This document shows positions 26,079-34,368 of a stretch of DNA of 64,000 nt, one piece after another. Position 1 is the first letter of the stretch, and each line of letters opens with the position of its first letter. The DNA is from DATATB01 sp036268995 (GTDB taxonomy: Bacteria; Planctomycetota; Planctomycetia; Pirellulales; PNKZ01), in contig DATATB010000054.1 in NCBI GenBank assembly GCA_036268995.1, positions 1 to 64,000 on the forward strand, given 5' to 3'. The position numbers were made by a program, and so were the translations under genes. The notes beneath the pieces were generated by a model. That model did no database searches. It saw nothing but the letters and a program-made list of their open reading frames with translations, and was not told the origin of the DNA.

Positions 26079-27341
26079 ATGCGAGTGCGCGCTGTTGAGC
26101 CGCGCGAAGCGTTTGGCTTTGCCGTCATGGGTCCGATCCTGGCGGAAATGGTCTGGAAACTTTCCGTGTACTTACAGGCGTCGAAGCATGCCGACGACTC
26201 GGCGGTGTTATTCTGCGCTCGGGGCGGGCTTGTCCTGCGCCGGGCACTGCAACTGTTCGCAAGCCGCGTCGGCCTGACACTTCGCCTCCGGCAGGCGGAC
26301 TTAATGGTCTCTCGCCTGGCAGCCGCCCGCGCCGCGTTGCAGCGTGACCCTGCGGCCGTTGCGCCTCTCCTCGAGGGCGAGTTCGCCGGACGAAGTTGTG
26401 CCGAAGCAGCTCGCGCGCTGACAGGTATATGCGTTGATTCTGAAGCAAGCTGGAACGTGCCGTTCAACGTCGTTCGATTCACTGAGCTCATGGCGGCGAC
26501 CGAATCCGGGCGGCGGATTCGGAAGGTGAACGATGAACAGGCTGAATTCCTGCGTGCCCACATCGACAGCCTGCGCGGGGAAAGCACCCGCGTGATTCTC
26601 TGCGACACCGGAGTGTTTGGGTCGATCGGCCGGTATCTCCAGGTGGGCGTTCCAGATGTAGATTGGAATTCTGCGGTCTTGTTCCGTGCGAACTATAAGA
26701 ACATCCCTGCTCCGCATTTCACGATGACGACAGGGGTGGTTTGTGAATCGGATACGTACGTCCCTTGGCGACCCGTTACCTCGATCCTGCTCTATTGGCC
26801 GGTGATCGAGTCGATGCTCGAGCCGAAGATTCCCAGCGTCAGGTACTACCGGGCGGATGCCGGCGGCGGCGTAGTCTCCGACCTCGAGGTTGCGAACTGG
26901 CAAGATCACCTCCAGCCTGCTGTCGGCTCGACGTTGGCCGGAGCATTGGATTACGTCGCAGGCCTCTCTCCACGGTCGATCGGCTCGATTCACAAACGTG
27001 GGCGGCTTGCCTGGAATCGCCTGCGCACAATGATTGTATTCCCGACACTCACTGACGTGGCGCTGCTCGCAGTCGGGCGTCGAGGCTTGGATTTCGGCGT
27101 CGAGGATGCCGTCACGTTCACCGGCGAGCCGGATACGACGGCCAATTCTTTTCGTGAGAAGTTGTCCGCCGCGCGCCGCTCAATGTGGCCCGAGGGAGAA
27201 TTTCGCAAGCAGTTTCCCAGAGCGGCTGGGGCATTCTTATTTACCTTGGAATTGGGACGTTTCCTCCGCGCAACGTCCCGAACGATGATTTCGGAGGCTG
27301 GCGTGTCAATCCGTCCCGAATTTGACAAATGGCTAGCCTGA
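26079..27341 (+). CDS. HAD-like protein with degenerate catalytic motif
   Basis: The 420-residue protein resembles the HAD-like proteins of glycan and capsule loci: FGFAVMGPILAEMVWKL, then AVLFCARGGLVLRRALQL, and later RVILCDTGVFGSIGRYLQ. In that family the first block normally reads aRDG with the catalytic Asp; here it is ARGG (residues 47-50), so phosphatase chemistry through that residue looks lost. The middle and C-terminal thirds are unassigned. It starts nine bp after the radical SAM stop and must be translated from the same message. It could bind the peptide or a sugar phosphate without hydrolysis. Family assignment is by motif only. Confidence 0.6.
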   Translation: MRVRAVEPREAFGFAVMGPILAEMVWKLSVYLQASKHADDSAVLFCARGGLVLRRALQLFASRVGLTLRLRQADLMVSRLAAARAALQRDPAAVAPLLEGEFAGRSCAEAARALTGICVDSEASWNVPFNVVRFTELMAATESGRRIRKVNDEQAEFLRAHIDSLRGESTRVILCDTGVFGSIGRYLQVGVPDVDWNSAVLFRANYKNIPAPHFTMTTGVVCESDTYVPWRPVTSILLYWPVIESMLEPKIPSVRYYRADAGGGVVSDLEVANWQDHLQPAVGSTLAGALDYVAGLSPRSIGSIHKRGRLAWNRLRTMIVFPTLTDVALLAVGRRGLDFGVEDAVTFTGEPDTTANSFREKLSAARRSMWPEGEFRKQFPRAAGAFLFTLELGRFLRATSRTMISEAGVSIRPEFDKWLA

Positions 27342-27383
27342 TCTTGTGACGACTTGCGTGCCAATCGCAGAAGGACGATCGAC

Positions 27384-28172
27384 GTGATCTCGTACGCTCA
27401 AAATGGCGAAGACGTGGTGCTGATGCGCGCCTTCGCCGATGTCAAAGATGGATTCTATGTCGATGTCGGCGCGTGGGACCCTGTGATCTACAGTGTAACC
27501 AAATGCTTTTACGACGCGGGATGGAGGGGTCTGAATCTGGAACCGCAGCCGGATCTTTGTGCTCTGCTCAATGCCCAGCGGCCCAGGGATATTAACCTGC
27601 CCATCGCCGCGTCCGACGCGGACGGCCTGGCAACATTATGGGTGACGAAGCATTCTCCCCTTTCAACGATTAATCGATCGATCATCGACCCGAACATCGC
27701 GGACTACGCCATCGTCCAGCGCGTTGAGACTCGCACTGCGAAGCTTTCGCGAATTCTTGACGACCACGCCGGCGAACGTGACATTCATTTCCTGAAAATT
27801 GACGTCGAGGGGCACGAAGCCGAGGTTCTCTGCGGAGTTGACTTCAATAGGCATCGGCCCATCGTGCTCGTTATCGAAGCGACATGCCCGATTACCAATG
27901 CGCCTATTTGGCCAAAGTGGGAATCGATCGTCCTGGATGCCGGCTACCAATTCGCACTCTTCGACGGCCTGAACCGTTTCTACGTGTGCAAGGAGCGTAC
28001 CGATCTTCTTCCCACGCTCAGTCACCCCGCCAACTGTCTGGACAGATATCTTACGCATCGCGAGTCGCAGCTGCAGGCGCGGCTCGAGGCGGTTGATGAT
28101 GAATTGTGCCGCGTTCGAAGCGAGTTGGCAAAAGCCACTGGCCGAGTCTCATCACCAACGTCCACATCCTAA
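27384..28172 (+). CDS. FkbM-family methyltransferase
   Basis: The GTG at 27384 has AGAAGGA about nine bases upstream and begins MISYAQNGEDVVLMRAF, the usual FkbM start. DGFYVDVGAWDP (22-33) is the SAM-binding motif I, and FLKIDVEGHEAEVL is the FkbM hallmark. A short coiled coil (ESQLQARLEAVDDELCRVR) ends the 262-residue protein. FkbM enzymes methylate hydroxyls of sugars, polyketides or other metabolites. It is the last plus-strand gene of the peptide operon, 42 bp after the HAD-like gene. The frame also allows a TTG at 27354. Confidence 0.9.
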   Translation: MISYAQNGEDVVLMRAFADVKDGFYVDVGAWDPVIYSVTKCFYDAGWRGLNLEPQPDLCALLNAQRPRDINLPIAASDADGLATLWVTKHSPLSTINRSIIDPNIADYAIVQRVETRTAKLSRILDDHAGERDIHFLKIDVEGHEAEVLCGVDFNRHRPIVLVIEATCPITNAPIWPKWESIVLDAGYQFALFDGLNRFYVCKERTDLLPTLSHPANCLDRYLTHRESQLQARLEAVDDELCRVRSELAKATGRVSSPTSTS

Positions 28173-28188
28173 AGCGAGCCGGATTTTC

Positions 28189-28698
28189 TTACGAATCCGA
28201 AGCACCCGTTTTGCTGCTGCTGGTGGCAACCTTGACCTGCTGCTCCTGATGCAAATCCGCAGCCTCGAATGGCCGGGTCATGCAGCAAAATTCCACTTGG
28301 AGACCGTTTGGATCGCGGACAAATATCGACTGCGCATAACCGTGGTCGACGAACTCCGAGACGGCGACCCCCCGCTGTTCAAGGTCACGTTTCTTTTTCT
28401 CCAACGCGTCGACGGACTTCGCCTTGAAAGCAAAGTGATATAGCCCCGACGGCACGCCCAACGCGCCGTTGATTCCGGTATCAAAATCAACCGGAATTCC
28501 CTGCACGCCCTTGATTTCCATGAAAACCAGAAACTGCTCATCGCCACATTCAAAATAGACCATTCGCACCACGCCGCCGCCGGTGACATGGTTTTGGATG
28601 TCTGCCACGCGCGGGAAACCCAGCATTCCTTCGTAAAATGCGATCGTGGCGGGCATGTCGTGCGTGGCGAGGCCGAGATGCGCAAACCCGTGGGACAT
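28189..28698 (-). CDS. VOC-superfamily metalloprotein (glyoxalase-like)
   Basis: The 169-residue protein has the paired beta-alpha-beta modules of the vicinal-oxygen-chelate fold: HGFAHLGLATHDMPATIAFY at the start, GLYHFAFKAKSVDALEKK in the middle, and FVRDPNGLQVEFCC. His7, the mid-chain His of YHFAF and Glu of QVEF are the likely metal ligands. The family includes glyoxalases, dioxygenases and antibiotic-binding proteins, so the reaction is open. It lies 13 bp after the GMC oxidoreductase and converges on the FkbM gene with a 16-bp gap. Confidence 0.88.
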   Translation of the reverse strand: MSHGFAHLGLATHDMPATIAFYEGMLGFPRVADIQNHVTGGGVVRMVYFECGDEQFLVFMEIKGVQGIPVDFDTGINGALGVPSGLYHFAFKAKSVDALEKKKRDLEQRGVAVSEFVDHGYAQSIFVRDPNGLQVEFCCMTRPFEAADLHQEQQVKVATSSSKTGASDS

Positions 28699-28711
28699 CG
28701 GTCATGCCTTT

Positions 28712-30214
28712 CTAAAACGACACTGGTATCGCCTGTGACTCTGTGCGCGCCGCACTTGTGCCGCTTGCTCGCGCATCTCGCTGCTGCCTCTGTAAGTTGC
28801 GTTCATTGCAGAGCATCGATCTTAAATAGTCGGCCAGGCGGTAGGTCATCGCAATCACCGTGAATGTGGGGTTTGCCCAACTCACGTTCGGAAAGACGTT
28901 GCCGCCGATAAGGTATAAATTCTCGACATCATGAACTCGGCAGTTCGCATTTACGACGCCCTCGTCGCAGCACTCCGACATTCGCGTTGTGCCAAGATGG
29001 TGGTTCGAGTGCAAAACCGCCACGCGTGAAACCGCGGCTGATTGCTTTCCGATACGGCATCCGGCTCGCATCTGTTCGAAAAACTCGATGAAGACCTCTT
29101 GAGTCTGACGATAAGTTGACCAGTCAAGTTCGCAAAGCTGCCAGTCCAAAATGAGCCTTCGCAGGCCAAGACAATCCCTCTGATCAGAGAGTGTAATCCG
29201 GCTCGCCGGATTCGGAGCTTGCTCCATGAACAGGCCGACTTTAGGCAACTCGTCGTAGCTCATGGCTGGAGTTCGATAGATGTGGGCGCGCCCATTCAGC
29301 AACTGGGCGGCTTTCTGCACCTCCGGAGCCAGACCGAAGTTGATGACAAACTCCCGGCCCCCGCCATCGCATCTTCGCTCGGTCGTGCCCGGCAGCAGGT
29401 CGGGGCGTTGCAGCAGCAATGATTCGAACGTTAAGTGCGGGTGCTCCATAAAGAATCGTCCCAGCAGGCCGCTGGAGTTTCCCAAGCCCGCCGGCTTCTG
29501 CCTGTTTGCATTCAAAAGCAGACGTGCCGTTTCCAACCCACCGCACGCGAGCACGACGACATCTGCCGACACTTTACCCTCGCGGCCCTCGAGGGTTCGG
29601 ATGGCCACGTCCTTGATTTCGTCATGATTGTTTTGCAGCCGTAGATCGACCACGCTGGCATGGGTCAGCACAGTCGGACCGCGCGACGATGTTAATCGGA
29701 CTCGATCTGCTTCGCCAAATCGCCACGTCGGGCTGCCAAATCGCCAAACGCCAGGCGTGACAACGCCGTCATCCAGCGGCAAGGGGATCTCGCACGCGCG
29801 GGCGAGCTCCCGCACGTCAAAACTCGGGTCGAGCAGGTTTAGGCGATGCGCCGATTTCGCAAAATACGGCTCCAGAGTTTCGCGACCAAATGGCCAGCCG
29901 CTATTTGGAACCCAGGCGCGCTGCTGAAAGTCGTGCGCATCGAACGGCGCAATCCATCCCGCCCACAACGCAAGCGATCCACCTAGACGCCGGGTTCTAG
30001 TCTCCTCCAGCGGATAGTTGGCCCCAATCGTCTCACCGGCGTTGATCGCGTCGATTTTTGGATCTTGCTCAAGGCCGCCGCTTTCGATCAGCAGTACATC
30101 GACGATATCCGCCAGCTCCTCGGCCAGCGTCAGGCCCACCGGCCCGGCGCCGACGATCAGGACCTGGGTCTCGCGAGTGAGCTCGACGGCTGGGTCGCGT
30201 GCATCGATCAGCAT
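28712..30214 (-). CDS. GMC-family FAD oxidoreductase
   Basis: The 500-residue protein begins with the FAD-binding block VLIVGAGPVGLTLAEEL and IESGG, has the GMC middle block (TRRLGGSLALWAGW) and ends with HSNHHLGTTRM and LYLIGGNVFPNVSWANPTFT, containing the active-site His. GMC enzymes oxidise alcohols of sugars, sterols or other metabolites; no signal peptide is visible, so it is probably cytoplasmic. A start at 30247 is also open. It is followed by the VOC gene after 13 bp, forming a two-gene unit that faces the peptide operon. Whether it belongs to that pathway is unproven. Confidence 0.88.
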   Translation of the reverse strand: MLIDARDPAVELTRETQVLIVGAGPVGLTLAEELADIVDVLLIESGGLEQDPKIDAINAGETIGANYPLEETRTRRLGGSLALWAGWIAPFDAHDFQQRAWVPNSGWPFGRETLEPYFAKSAHRLNLLDPSFDVRELARACEIPLPLDDGVVTPGVWRFGSPTWRFGEADRVRLTSSRGPTVLTHASVVDLRLQNNHDEIKDVAIRTLEGREGKVSADVVVLACGGLETARLLLNANRQKPAGLGNSSGLLGRFFMEHPHLTFESLLLQRPDLLPGTTERRCDGGGREFVINFGLAPEVQKAAQLLNGRAHIYRTPAMSYDELPKVGLFMEQAPNPASRITLSDQRDCLGLRRLILDWQLCELDWSTYRQTQEVFIEFFEQMRAGCRIGKQSAAVSRVAVLHSNHHLGTTRMSECCDEGVVNANCRVHDVENLYLIGGNVFPNVSWANPTFTVIAMTYRLADYLRSMLCNERNLQRQQRDARASGTSAARTESQAIPVSF

Positions 30215-30401
30215 CGTCAGTCTCGCTGATACGTTGGCCAACAGCATTTGCCCGATTCGGCGACCATTCTACGCAACCGACGCGCAGCATGACAAGCAGA
30301 CACGGCGCGCAGAGCACACGACGATCTTTGGAGCACCACGACATCGCCGTGGTCTTGACCGATATTCCACGGTCCCCGGTCATTGAAAGCCAAGGAGGAC
30401 G

Positions 30402-33041
30402 TCAATCACCTTGCTTGAGATCGCCTGTCATTTTCATCAGAACCGAGAGACATTCGGCGCTTACCAGCGTGTCGGGATGCGATGGACCGAGGACGCGCTC
30501 GCGGCTCTCGTGGGCATTTCGGTAGATGCATGCCGCCTGTGTGAGATCGCCCTTGGCTTGGATGACGAGGCCGAGGTTATTAAGACTTGTAAGCGTCTCG
30601 CGGTTGTCGCGACCGAGTATCCGCGCCCGGGCGTCGAGTGCGCGCTGGCATTCGGCCTCGGCGGTTGCCAGGTCACCCTTGTCGCGCATGATCATCGCGA
30701 GATCGTTCAGGCTTGTGAGCGTGTCTGGATGATCCGAACCCAATACCTTCGTGCGTTTCTCGAAAGCACTTCGGCAAAGCGATTCGGCTCGGATTAGATC
30801 GCCTTTCGCTTGATAGAATTGCGCCGCGTCCGCCTCGCATTGGAGCCTGTTTTCGTCTTCCGGATCAAAATGACGCTGGAACCCGTCCAGGGCCTGCTGA
30901 AAAAGCGGCTCGGCCGCGACGAGATCGCCTTGAACGGTTCTTAGATGCCCTAGCCGATTGATACTCATCAACGTGTCGCGATGCGTGGGGCCGTTGATTC
31001 GCTGAAATCCTTCAAGTGCCCGTCGGCAATAGGCTTCGGCCGCTGGCAGGTCGCCGTTGCCTTCGAGAATCACCGAAAGGTTAAAAACGCTGGCGAGCGT
31101 ATCCGAATGGTCGGGCGAAAGATGCCGCTCGCGGCCTTCGAGCGCTCGCCGCGCAATCGATTCGGCAATTGGCAGTCCCAAGAGGAAAGCAACGAGGCTG
31201 CTAAAACTGTAAAGATACCCTTCGAACTGCCCATATTGATTGGCGAAGTCCGCCAAGGTGATCGCATGTGGAAGAAGCTCGCGAAAGATGGCTCGGTTCT
31301 TGGCAACGCGTGGATCGCCTTTGAGTTTGTCAGCTTCTAAGACGTGCATGAGCCAGGCGACGGCATCCGAGAGTGCGGCCGGCGCGATTCGACCATCCAG
31401 CCCGGCGAGCTGTTCTCGTCGCGTTGTGTCCTGAATCAAACGGTGGATCCAAAATGTCGGTGGATCAACGTCGTTCATCTCGGCAAGGGACAATGCGTCG
31501 AGACTCCGTAACGCCTCGAGCGGATCAGGAATTCGCCGGGACAAGGCTTCCGGAAAGTCGTCGAAGAGTGATTCCGGAATCGGCTCCGGCCCAAACCATG
31601 CGAGGATCTGCAGCAGCGCGCGCGCTTCGCTTGACAACTGATCGGTACTGGTCTTCCAGGCCACCGCAATTTCTCGCGGATAGAGGCACATCTTCGGATC
31701 AAACCAGTCGATGATCGACTGGTTATTGGATCGATAGCGTTGGAGATAGTCACGATAGGTTGTTCGTTTTACGCTCACATAGGACCTGGCTTGCGTCAGG
31801 CCCAGTGGCAAACGCCCCACGGTAATTGCAATGTCTCGCGCGGCCGCTTCATCATCGGCTGCATGCCGACGGCGGGAGCTGTTATTCTTGTCATCCAGAA
31901 GGAACTCGACGGCCTCGTCGATCGCCAGCAGGTCGATCGGCAGCGCCTCAACGTCGGTAGGCCAATCCTTCAATCGCGAGGTGATGAGCACGTTGCCTTG
32001 ACTCAAAGCGGAGAGTCGCTGCTGAATCGCATCCCGAGTCGCCGCGTCGTCCACATTATCGATAATAAGCAGCCAGCGACGATGCGACTGAAACCAACCC
32101 AGTACGCGGGTTACCTGGACTTCGTTTTTCGCGTCGGTTAGGCCGACATCCAAGACCCCCGCCAGACTGCGCAGTTGCGATTCAAAGCGCTCGGGATTCT
32201 CGGCGACCACGAAGAGCATGACGTCGTACAATTTCTGATGCTGCCAGGCATATTCGATGGCTGCGCGTGTTTTGCCGATGCCGCCGGCTCCGTGAAGCGC
32301 GACGACCGACGCCGTGGATCGCTGAAACGCGTCCGCGACCTGTTTGAACAACAAGCTTCTGCCCTTGAAGAGGTTGTCGAGAGATCGATAAGGGAGCTGG
32401 TGGATCGTCTGCGTCTGCGGCTTCTCGATGGCTGTCTTATTTAGTGCGAGGGCCAAATCGCAACACAATTGAAGGGTATCGTTGTAGGCGACCGGGAAGC
32501 CGTAAAATCCGGACTTTTCCAGGCGGGCACGGTGCCTGGCCTGGCGCTCGATTTGTTCGGGATCGGGCGAGAAGTCAGGAGCGCGCGCCGCATGTTCGTC
32601 AAGCCGAAAGATGAACAGGTCGATCGCATAGTGGATCGCCAACAGGGCCTCCCATTGCGTGTACGAGAACGAGCCGAGTCCGGCCTCCTTCAGTAGAGTT
32701 AGCAGTTCGGATCGATTGGCAAGAAAGTCGGAATGCGACTTCATGAACGTTGTCAACTCGTCTTGCGATGGAGAGGTGCCCGTTGCCATACCGAGAAGAT
32801 GGATGACAGCCTTGCATTCGCCGGCGATGTAGGCGTCCAGTTTTGAAAGCGTGTCCCCTCCTGTCTCCGTGAACCGTTCCTGAAAGACGGCGCGCAGCCC
32901 GTACTTATCGAGGAAGTTGGCAATAGCCGTCCGGTACGACCCTGGCCAGGTCGATGCGCCTGGCGTCGTGTCGCCGTGCAGTTCGCGTGAGACACAACTA
33001 ACAAAGATCGCATCATGCGGCGCTCCAGATTCCATCGCCAT
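30402..33041 (-). CDS. STAND NTPase with TIR/DUF4062-like N-terminus and TPRs
   Basis: The start at 33041 has AAAGG eight bases upstream. Residues 1-155 (AIFVSCVSRELHG, FLDKYGLRAVFQERFTETGG, AVIHLLGMATG) resemble DUF4062 or TIR-like domains. The NB-ARC/STAND ATPase follows: Walker A HGAGGIGKTRAA (250-261) and LLIIDNVDD as Walker B. The last 240 residues are tetratricopeptide repeats of the TPR_10/12 type (NLAMIMRDKGDLATAEAECQ). Proteins of this layout are signal-transducing NTPases, and several related ones are anti-phage sensors in which TPRs detect a phage part and the N-terminus is the effector. It is 879 residues and stands between the GMC unit and an empty spacer. The defence role is inferred. 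Confidence 0.88.
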   Translation of the reverse strand: MAMESGAPHDAIFVSCVSRELHGDTTPGASTWPGSYRTAIANFLDKYGLRAVFQERFTETGGDTLSKLDAYIAGECKAVIHLLGMATGTSPSQDELTTFMKSHSDFLANRSELLTLLKEAGLGSFSYTQWEALLAIHYAIDLFIFRLDEHAARAPDFSPDPEQIERQARHRARLEKSGFYGFPVAYNDTLQLCCDLALALNKTAIEKPQTQTIHQLPYRSLDNLFKGRSLLFKQVADAFQRSTASVVALHGAGGIGKTRAAIEYAWQHQKLYDVMLFVVAENPERFESQLRSLAGVLDVGLTDAKNEVQVTRVLGWFQSHRRWLLIIDNVDDAATRDAIQQRLSALSQGNVLITSRLKDWPTDVEALPIDLLAIDEAVEFLLDDKNNSSRRRHAADDEAAARDIAITVGRLPLGLTQARSYVSVKRTTYRDYLQRYRSNNQSIIDWFDPKMCLYPREIAVAWKTSTDQLSSEARALLQILAWFGPEPIPESLFDDFPEALSRRIPDPLEALRSLDALSLAEMNDVDPPTFWIHRLIQDTTRREQLAGLDGRIAPAALSDAVAWLMHVLEADKLKGDPRVAKNRAIFRELLPHAITLADFANQYGQFEGYLYSFSSLVAFLLGLPIAESIARRALEGRERHLSPDHSDTLASVFNLSVILEGNGDLPAAEAYCRRALEGFQRINGPTHRDTLMSINRLGHLRTVQGDLVAAEPLFQQALDGFQRHFDPEDENRLQCEADAAQFYQAKGDLIRAESLCRSAFEKRTKVLGSDHPDTLTSLNDLAMIMRDKGDLATAEAECQRALDARARILGRDNRETLTSLNNLGLVIQAKGDLTQAACIYRNAHESRERVLGPSHPDTLVSAECLSVLMKMTGDLKQGD

Positions 33042-33622
33042 CGGAGAACCTTTCTGCACCTGGCAGCTAGAGGCAGTTACCAATCTTGGTGCTGCTAAAG
33101 TTCGGCGATCGTTTTCGCCACGCGGACACCAGAAGCGTTTCCCTGGATCAATCGCCCATCCCGCGATCTTACCAGGGCCAGGAGGGCACGAACAACTTCG
33201 GCTCAAGTTAGCATGCCCCTCTCGCGGTCGTGACGGTATCTGCGATGCCGAATTCGGCCAGAATGCGAGTGCGCCGGCCTACCATTTGACGGGCGCCGGC
33301 GTGTCAGATCCTGCGTCGATCAAGGCTTTCACCAACCATTCCTTTTCCAGCGGCCAATGAACACGTTAGTGAGGAAGGGTCCCGGCAAGTTCCGGCTGGT
33401 GCTGATATACTGGGCTGACGGTGCATCCGTGTCGTTCTGGCAATCGCTAGGCGGCGATTGGCCCCGGCAGGAATGAGAATATTGAGGGCCGAAGATCGGA
33501 ATGCTTGAAAACCGCGTTCCGGCGTTTAATAATCGAATCGTTCACTTGGCCTTGCCCCAAGTGCGCTCGCTGTTCGTCAATCGCTCATCACGCAACCTCC
33601 TTGCATCCTCGGGGTGTGCATT
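33042..33622. other. Gene-free spacer upstream of the STAND gene
   Basis: About 580 bases between divergent genes. Reading frames here are short and lack ribosome sites or family motifs. No clear promoter, repeat or terminator is visible. Confidence 0.4.
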
Positions 33623-34294
33623 ATGAAACTTGCATTGCTGGTTTCCGCGTGCGCGTGCTTTCTTTCTGCGACCACCTGCTCGCTGATCGTTTGCGCTCAG
33701 CCGCCAGACGCTGCCAGCACCGGGCCAGGCTTCAGTACCCTGCCGGTCACACCCAGGCGGGCTCAGAAGCTGTATGCGGCGCCGATGATGAACACTCGGG
33801 TCGAGCTGGGAACATCCGATGCGCTGGCGCCCCCCAAGGCCCTGACCATGGCCGACGTGCACGCGCTGCTGGCGAGCTTGAACCTCAACCCCACGAGCAA
33901 CCCGGCCGGCGACGGCACCACGTACGACATCGTGCGCGAAGCACACGGCAATTGCACTTTCTCGTATAGCGTCTATCTGAGCACGAGTAAGAGCAACATT
34001 TGGATCAATTGCTGGCTCATGACGGTTAAGGACCCGGACAATACCAAGGCAGCCCACTGGTACAAATTAATGGCCTCGCAAACGACGCTCTGGCCGGCTT
34101 ATTTCACCTACGACGCGACAGACCAGGAGCTCATGGCGCACCAATGCTTGCCGAACTCCAACGTGACGCAGGCCTCGCTGCGCACGACAATCGACGGCTT
34201 CCTCGATAAGCTCGTTGCGAGCTCGTCGCTCTGGGACACTTCACAATGGACCGACACCCCGGCACCCGCTGCGGCGCCTGCCGGATCTAAGTAA
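33623..34294 (+). CDS. Secreted protein of unknown function
   Basis: The 223-residue protein has a signal peptide (MKLALLVSACACFLSATTC). A Pro-rich linker and ALTMADVHALLASLNLNPTS lead to a soluble domain with NCTFSYSVYLSTSKSNIWIN. The last 50 residues look helical and end in a PAPAAAPAG tail. The central part resembles a small substrate-binding or sensor fold (YbjN-like by impression) but I cannot name it with confidence. The subtilase gene begins 75 bp downstream. Confidence 0.65.
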   Translation: MKLALLVSACACFLSATTCSLIVCAQPPDAASTGPGFSTLPVTPRRAQKLYAAPMMNTRVELGTSDALAPPKALTMADVHALLASLNLNPTSNPAGDGTTYDIVREAHGNCTFSYSVYLSTSKSNIWINCWLMTVKDPDNTKAAHWYKLMASQTTLWPAYFTYDATDQELMAHQCLPNSNVTQASLRTTIDGFLDKLVASSSLWDTSQWTDTPAPAAAPAGSK

Positions 34295-34368
34295 TTCCAT
34301 TGCCATGATCATTCTTGCTACTGGGCGAAAATAAGACGCAATCGGGCCGATTCAAGAGGAGCACGACG

